Assembly (NCBI GenBank): GCA_963799105.1
Contig: CAWCVR010000010.1
Coordinates: forward strand, 496,001 to 560,000
Source of the DNA: CAWCVR01 sp963799105
GTDB taxonomy: Bacteria; Acidobacteriota; Terriglobia; Bryobacterales; Bryobacteraceae
Length of the DNA: 64,000 bases
Direction: 5' to 3'
Part shown: positions 60,471-64,000 of the stretch, piece by piece
Layout: every line of letters starts with the position of its first letter
How positions within the stretch are numbered: position 1 is the stretch's first letter
The notes under the pieces: generated by a model
What the model was told of the DNA's origin: nothing
Seen by the model: only the letters and a program-made list of their open reading frames with translations
Database searches by the model: none
Position numbers and translations under genes: made by a program

Positions 60471-61592
60471 TCAAGCGCGGGCTTCAAGCCGCCGGCTTGC
60501 CCGCGGCCGGCGGTAGACCCGCCACACAAACACGGAAGTTACCCAGTAGTTCCACACCGACCCGATGAGGAGCCCCACGAAGCTCGCGGCATACCACGGA
60601 ACATGGCCCGAACGGAGCAAGTCCGCGATGCGGACGTTGGTTACCAGGCCCACGCCGCAGCTAACGCTATAGAGGGCCAAACCCGCTATTAGGTGCCAAC
60701 CCTCCAGCTTGTGGGAGCGGAAAGTGATCGAATTGTTGAGCAGGAAATTGACCACGATAACCAATACACTCGAGGTTGCCTGCGCGTTCCAGAACGCAAA
60801 ATGGAATACGTGGAGAAGCGTAAAGACGCATGCCATCTGACCGATCGCGCCGATCGTCCCCATGAGGGAATAGAGGACGTAATTCACGGGGATCCAGCCG
60901 CCAACCAGCTTGTCGGCCAGGAGTCTTAGATATTCGAGCCCGACAAGAACGTCGAGTTTGCTCCGGCCGTGGACCCGCGGGCGAAAGGTATAACCGGTTT
61001 CGGCGATGCGGACTGGGCGCGGAGATGAAGCTAGGATATCGATCAGGATCTTGAATCCCGCGAGACTTAGCGAGTGGACTACCTCTTCGAGAAAGGAGCG
61101 GGTCAGGACGAAGAAGCCGCTCATCGGGTCGGACACTTCAACGTGACAGACCAGCCGGCTGAGCCGTTTGCCCAGGTTGCTCAGCGCCACGCGTTCCGAG
61201 GGGAACTTCCCCATGCTTCCCTGCGCCGCGTTTCTGCTGCCGATGACCAGATCGAGGTTTCCGGCTTTCAGTTCCGCCAGCATCCGCGGCAGAACGCTCT
61301 CGTCGTGCTGCATGTCGGCATCGATCACCGCCAGATAAGGAGAACTCGATGCCATGAACCCCTCGACGACAGCCGACGCCAGACCTTTTCTTCCGATTCG
61401 CTGGAGGACGCGAACCCGCCGGTCGGACCGCGCCAGCCTCCTGGCGGCTTCGGCGGTTCCATCCGGCGAATCGTCGTCCACCACGATCAATTCGAAGTCG
61501 ATGCCCGAAAGAGCGCGGTCCAGTCCGGCGAACAGAACCTCCACATTGACGCGTTCGTTGAAAGTGGGAGCGACTACGGTTAGCTCAGGCAT
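60471..61592 (-). CDS. Polyprenol-phosphate glycosyltransferase fused to a GtrA-like domain
   Basis: 373 residues. Residues 1-220 are a GT2 DPM1-like enzyme: VVAPTFNERVNVEVLFAGL, VVDDDSPDGTAEAA (DXD), IGRKGLASAVVEGF, YLAVIDADMQHDESVLPRML, IGSRN, and SDPMSGFFVLTR. Residues about 240-365 are four membrane helices of the GtrA/DPMS type (IPVNYVLYSLMGTIGAIGQ ... VNFLLNNSITFRSHK). It makes polyprenyl-phosphate-sugar, the donor for GT39 and YfhO-type enzymes such as those encoded nearby, and may flip it. Start ATG 61592. It runs toward the YprB gene end and stands alone. Confidence 0.9.
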   Translation of the reverse strand: MPELTVVAPTFNERVNVEVLFAGLDRALSGIDFELIVVDDDSPDGTAEAARRLARSDRRVRVLQRIGRKGLASAVVEGFMASSSPYLAVIDADMQHDESVLPRMLAELKAGNLDLVIGSRNAAQGSMGKFPSERVALSNLGKRLSRLVCHVEVSDPMSGFFVLTRSFLEEVVHSLSLAGFKILIDILASSPRPVRIAETGYTFRPRVHGRSKLDVLVGLEYLRLLADKLVGGWIPVNYVLYSLMGTIGAIGQMACVFTLLHVFHFAFWNAQATSSVLVIVVNFLLNNSITFRSHKLEGWHLIAGLALYSVSCGVGLVTNVRIADLLRSGHVPWYAASFVGLLIGSVWNYWVTSVFVWRVYRRPRASRRLEARA

Positions 61593-61946
61593 CGATCTTC
61601 ACCGAAGCGGGCAGAGCGTCCCCCCGGCATGATCGTTCATTCCCGCGGCAAGGACGCCGCCACTTCGCGCCGCCTCGCCATCGGGTCTCGATACTCCGGC
61701 GCCGGCTTCCGGTGGCGATGCGCAGCACACGGGCGGCGTTCCGCGGCTTCGCCGAAACCAGCGGCAAGCGGTTGCTTCAAGTGCCATCGTACTTGACTCA
61801 CGGGCGATTATACCAGGAAGGGCCGGGGATTCAGCTCGCTGCCATCCGGCTGAGCTTCCATACGTTCCAACAGCCGTTCCCGAACCGGTGGATTGCGGCG
61901 GGGCGCCGGATGGCCCGGTCCGGCGCGAGCGGGCGTTCGAGGGCTC

Positions 61947-62753
61947 CTACGGCAACGTCGCCGGATCGCGCGCGATGGTCCCCAGCCCGGCGTACTCTTC
62001 TTTCACCTTGACTACTTTGTCGCCGGTGAAGGTCACGAAGGTGATCTTCCCCGGTGGAACGCCGTACACCCAGTCTTCCAGCTCGATGCCGTCCTTGGTT
62101 TCGCGGGAATGTTCCCGCGGACGCCCCATGGCCAGCAGCACCTGCTCATGGGTCATCCCTTCCATGGCGCGCTTCTCCTTGATGGCCTGCTTGACCGCCG
62201 GCGGCAGGGTTTCCGCATACACTTCGGTGGCCGAGTGCGGGTCGAAATCGAGTACCGCGGCCAGCATCTTTTTGACCGCGGCCGCCTTGACCGGCTCCAG
62301 CGGCTTGTGGAACAGGATCTCGATCGAGGTCCCGCCGGGCGCGTTGGAATCGTTGCCGCCAACCGCGACGGGCGTGGGATTGCCGCTCGGCCCGCCGCCG
62401 ATCTGCACGCCCTGGTACCACTTCCGGCCGCCCTTGAAACCGCCGTTGATCTGCAGCACGATGCGGTCCGCGTCCAGTTCCACCTTGGTGATCTGAATGG
62501 TGTCGCCCAGGCGCGCGGCCGGACCGTACTCTTTGGCGATCTCCGACCAGGCCTTCTTGTCGTACGTGCCGGAGGCGTCGAACTCCAGGGCTTTCCGCGA
62601 CCGCGGCAGCAGCACCTTCGCCTTGGCGTACTCGGCGGTGAGGCCGCGCACCAGTTCGATGCGTTCGTCCATGGTGAGCTTCTCGGCCGGCCGGGCGGTG
62701 GCCAGCGGACCGAGGGTGAGGGCGAAGGTCGCTAGCGCGGCGATGGCTCGCAT
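61947..62753 (-). CDS. Secreted protein with C-terminal SmpA/OmlA-like region, unknown function
   Basis: 268 residues from ATG 62753, supported by GAGGAG six bases upstream; the frame extends to 62906 inside the CPBP gene. A signal peptide (MRAIAALATFALTLGPLATARPA) starts it. EGMTHEQVLLAMGRPREHSRETKDGIELEDWVYG resembles the SmpA/OmlA (BamE) motif 'Gmt.eqV...lGkP'. The mid part (GDTIQITKVELDADRIVLQINGGFKGGRKWYQGVQIG) is a beta-rich domain I know only from Acidobacteria. It overlaps the CPBP gene end by 22 bases and is likely cotranscribed. Confidence 0.75.
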   Translation of the reverse strand: MRAIAALATFALTLGPLATARPAEKLTMDERIELVRGLTAEYAKAKVLLPRSRKALEFDASGTYDKKAWSEIAKEYGPAARLGDTIQITKVELDADRIVLQINGGFKGGRKWYQGVQIGGGPSGNPTPVAVGGNDSNAPGGTSIEILFHKPLEPVKAAAVKKMLAAVLDFDPHSATEVYAETLPPAVKQAIKEKRAMEGMTHEQVLLAMGRPREHSRETKDGIELEDWVYGVPPGKITFVTFTGDKVVKVKEEYAGLGTIARDPATLP

Positions 62754-63619
62754 ACAGTCTCCTCGGGCGGGTCCACGATCGGCGAATGCTGCCGGCGAAT
62801 GGGAGCCTTCCACAAATACACCAGGACGGCGAGCAGAACCCCGGTGGTCAGCACGCTGGCCTCCGGACCGTACGCGCCGCCGCTCCAAAGGTCGCCGGCG
62901 GTCCACACCATGCGGTGGCCCACAACTTCATTTATTATGTTAATCCCGCTCAGGTTGGCGCCGAATAGCGGCAAGGTGAAGTTCCAGCCGAAATGCAGTC
63001 CGATGGGCAGCCACAGGTCGCGGCTGCGCACGTAGGCGTAGCCGAACAGCATTCCGAAGCCCGCCGTATTGGCGATGCCGAACCAGGTGGCGTGGGGATT
63101 CCTGGCGTGCAGCAGGCCGAAAAGCACGCCCATGGGAAGCACCGTGCCAATCGGTCCCAACCGCGACATCGGAATCTGGAACGCATAGCCGCGGCACAAC
63201 AGTTCCTCGCCAATCGCGCCCACCGCCAGGAAGACCGTGGCGAACGCCATGCCGCTCCAGTCGAAGGGTCCGGTGAACTCGATATGCGCCACTCCCAGAA
63301 GCAGCGGGGGAACCAGCACCAGGCAGGCCGAACCGATTCCGCCCGCCAGGCCCGCCGCCAGGTTATCCGCCGAGGCGCGGTTCCACCACAATCCGAGCGC
63401 CGCCACGGGGAGATCTTCGAAAACCCGCAAGCACAGCCAACTGGCGAACGCCGCCGATACCAGACCCGCCGTGGCCGGCCCGGCGAACCCGCCGCCGATC
63501 CACTTGAACAGCGGGTAGCAGAAGAACAGGTCCAGGAAGAAATATGCCACCAGGAACATGCCCACCTGGATGACGATCCGCAATGCATCCCGCTTCCCGG
63601 CTGTGTGGGTGGTTTCCAT
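62732..63619 (-). CDS. CPBP-family intramembrane glutamic protease
   Basis: 295 residues from ATG 63619 (METTHTAGKRDALRIVIQVG); the frame extends to 63727 into repeat sequence. Eight hydrophobic segments. Catalytic CPBP motifs: Glu138-Glu139 with Arg143 (EELLCRG), F167xxxH171 (FGLLHARNP), and His209 with Asn213 (GLHFGWNF). The family (type II CAAX prenyl endopeptidase-like, Rce1) also includes bacteriocin-immunity proteins; the substrate is unknown. It overlaps the next gene by 22 bases. Confidence 0.9.
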   Translation of the reverse strand: METTHTAGKRDALRIVIQVGMFLVAYFFLDLFFCYPLFKWIGGGFAGPATAGLVSAAFASWLCLRVFEDLPVAALGLWWNRASADNLAAGLAGGIGSACLVLVPPLLLGVAHIEFTGPFDWSGMAFATVFLAVGAIGEELLCRGYAFQIPMSRLGPIGTVLPMGVLFGLLHARNPHATWFGIANTAGFGMLFGYAYVRSRDLWLPIGLHFGWNFTLPLFGANLSGINIINEVVGHRMVWTAGDLWSGGAYGPEASVLTTGVLLAVLVYLWKAPIRRQHSPIVDPPEETVCEPSPR

Positions 63620-63667
63620 GCTCGCGCCCGCAACGATTACTATAGCGAACTCTCCGGCCGCGGCTGA

Positions 63668-63789
63668 GTGGGGCGGACCCCCCGGTCCGCGCGGGACGCC
63701 CCCGTCCCGCTCTTGGCCCGGATTCAAATTTCCGTCGCCGACGAAAATCCGGCCGGGGGGCCGGCCGCGGACGAGGGCGTCCGCCCCAC
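63668..63789. repeat. Palindromic element with four hairpins upstream of gapdh
   Basis: Outer arms GTGGGGCGGAC (63668-63678) and GTCCGCCCCAC (63779-63789) are perfect 11-bp inverted repeats. Nested hairpins are GCGGACC-CCCC-GGTCCGC, GCGGGACG-CCCC-CGTCCCGC and GCGGACG-AGGG-CGTCCGC. Read outward, the ends share the core GTGGGGC with the elements at 13800-13930, 22666-22927 and the 191-bp repeats. It lies between CPBP and gapdh and would give strong bidirectional hairpins. Confidence 0.85.
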
Positions 63790-63897
63790 ATTTTCGGACA
63801 TCGGCATCCCTGTCCCGGTTGCCGCCGGTACCCGCCGCCTGATATCCTTTGTATTAACCCCGATCCCACTAGCTTGTATCAAAATCAAGGAGAAACC

Positions 63898-64000
63898 ATG
63901 GCAGTCAAAGTAGGTATCAACGGCTTCGGCCGTATCGGCCGCAACGTCGTCCGCGCCGCGCTGGGCCGGACAGACGTGGAATTCGTAGCGGTGAACGACC
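63898..64000 (+). CDS. gap: Glyceraldehyde-3-phosphate dehydrogenase, N-terminal fragment
   Basis: Only 34 codons are in the window: MAVKVGINGFGRIGRNVVRA, then ALGRTDVEFVAVND, the NAD-binding GxGxxG (GFGRIG) start of GAPDH. AAGGAG is placed 6 bases before ATG 63898. A weak promoter-like pair TTGCCG-18-TATCCT (63819-63848) lies upstream. It interconverts glyceraldehyde 3-phosphate and 1,3-bisphosphoglycerate in glycolysis. The rest lies beyond the edge. Confidence 0.95.
   Translation, partial: MAVKVGINGFGRIGRNVVRAALGRTDVEFVAVND

Noticed and set aside
60302..60568. 88-codon plus-strand frame beginning with a hydrophobic stretch, between the nuclease and the GT2-GtrA gene
   Set aside because: Start is TTG without ribosome site, composition becomes Pro/Arg-rich, and it overlaps the end of the convergent gene.

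Overview
The window is GC-rich, densely packed bacterial chromosome that most resembles Acidobacteriota, Bryobacterales ('Candidatus Solibacter' type). This rests on recognition, not a search: a secreted protein ends in the Solibacter C-terminal domain (TIGR03437 style), another is an acidobacterial VWFA-related protein (TIGR03436 style), and secreted TPR proteins and Bryobacter-type intergenic palindromes are frequent. No rRNA or tRNA gene was recognised. The left edge cuts a sugar transferase; the right edge cuts gapdh. | Layout. 1-8 kb: exopolysaccharide-type sugar transferase with a 28-unit heptapeptide tail, coupled to a GT2 glycosyltransferase; a secreted adhesin-like protein; a membrane/spermidine-synthase fusion; an orphan LuxR-type response regulator. 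8.9-16.3 kb: permuted ATP-grasp protein, two secreted TPR proteins, miaA, a small secreted protein, a Cys-rich small protein and a hotdog thioesterase. 16.4-20.7 kb: accessory block with a frameshifted type IIG-like restriction-modification gene followed by an unknown small protein plus HEPN protein pair. 20.7-28.1 kb: sulfite/nitrite reductase, VWFA protein, small secreted protein and M1 aminopeptidase, interspersed with palindromic repeats; two 191-bp direct repeats bracket the last two genes. 28.4-31.1 kb: arsRMBC-type arsenic operon with an evident ArsR operator and a frameshifted acr3. 31.4-36.5 kb: small membrane protein, rpsA with a good promoter, HU-type protein, HIT hydrolase, adenosine-specific kinase family, DUF507. 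36.5-40.4 kb: unknown GNAT-like protein and a flbD-motA-motB block. 40.7-52.3 kb: a long minus-strand gene train: Omp85-like barrel, small exported protein, NtrY-like kinase, NtrX-like regulator, YfhO protein, membrane protein, pcm, DUF2103-like protein, TgpA-like transglutaminase. 52.4-64 kb: RRM protein, ECHDC3-type crotonase, an inserted AAA+ ATPase/subtilase cassette, a GT39-like transferase, YprB-like nuclease, GT2-GtrA fusion, a secreted protein, CPBP protease and gapdh. | Most notable: the AAA+ ATPase/S8 protease pair (54132-57419) lies between two 19-bp direct repeats, differing at one base, which duplicate the last codons of the crotonase gene. The insertion separated two convergent genes that would otherwise be about 4 bp apart. 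No integrase is visible. This is a credible, compact, mobile and possibly defensive module. Other leads are a family of palindromic elements sharing the core TGTGGGGC, the unknown-protein/HEPN pair beside the restriction gene, and small conserved-looking proteins too short or too odd for routine annotation.
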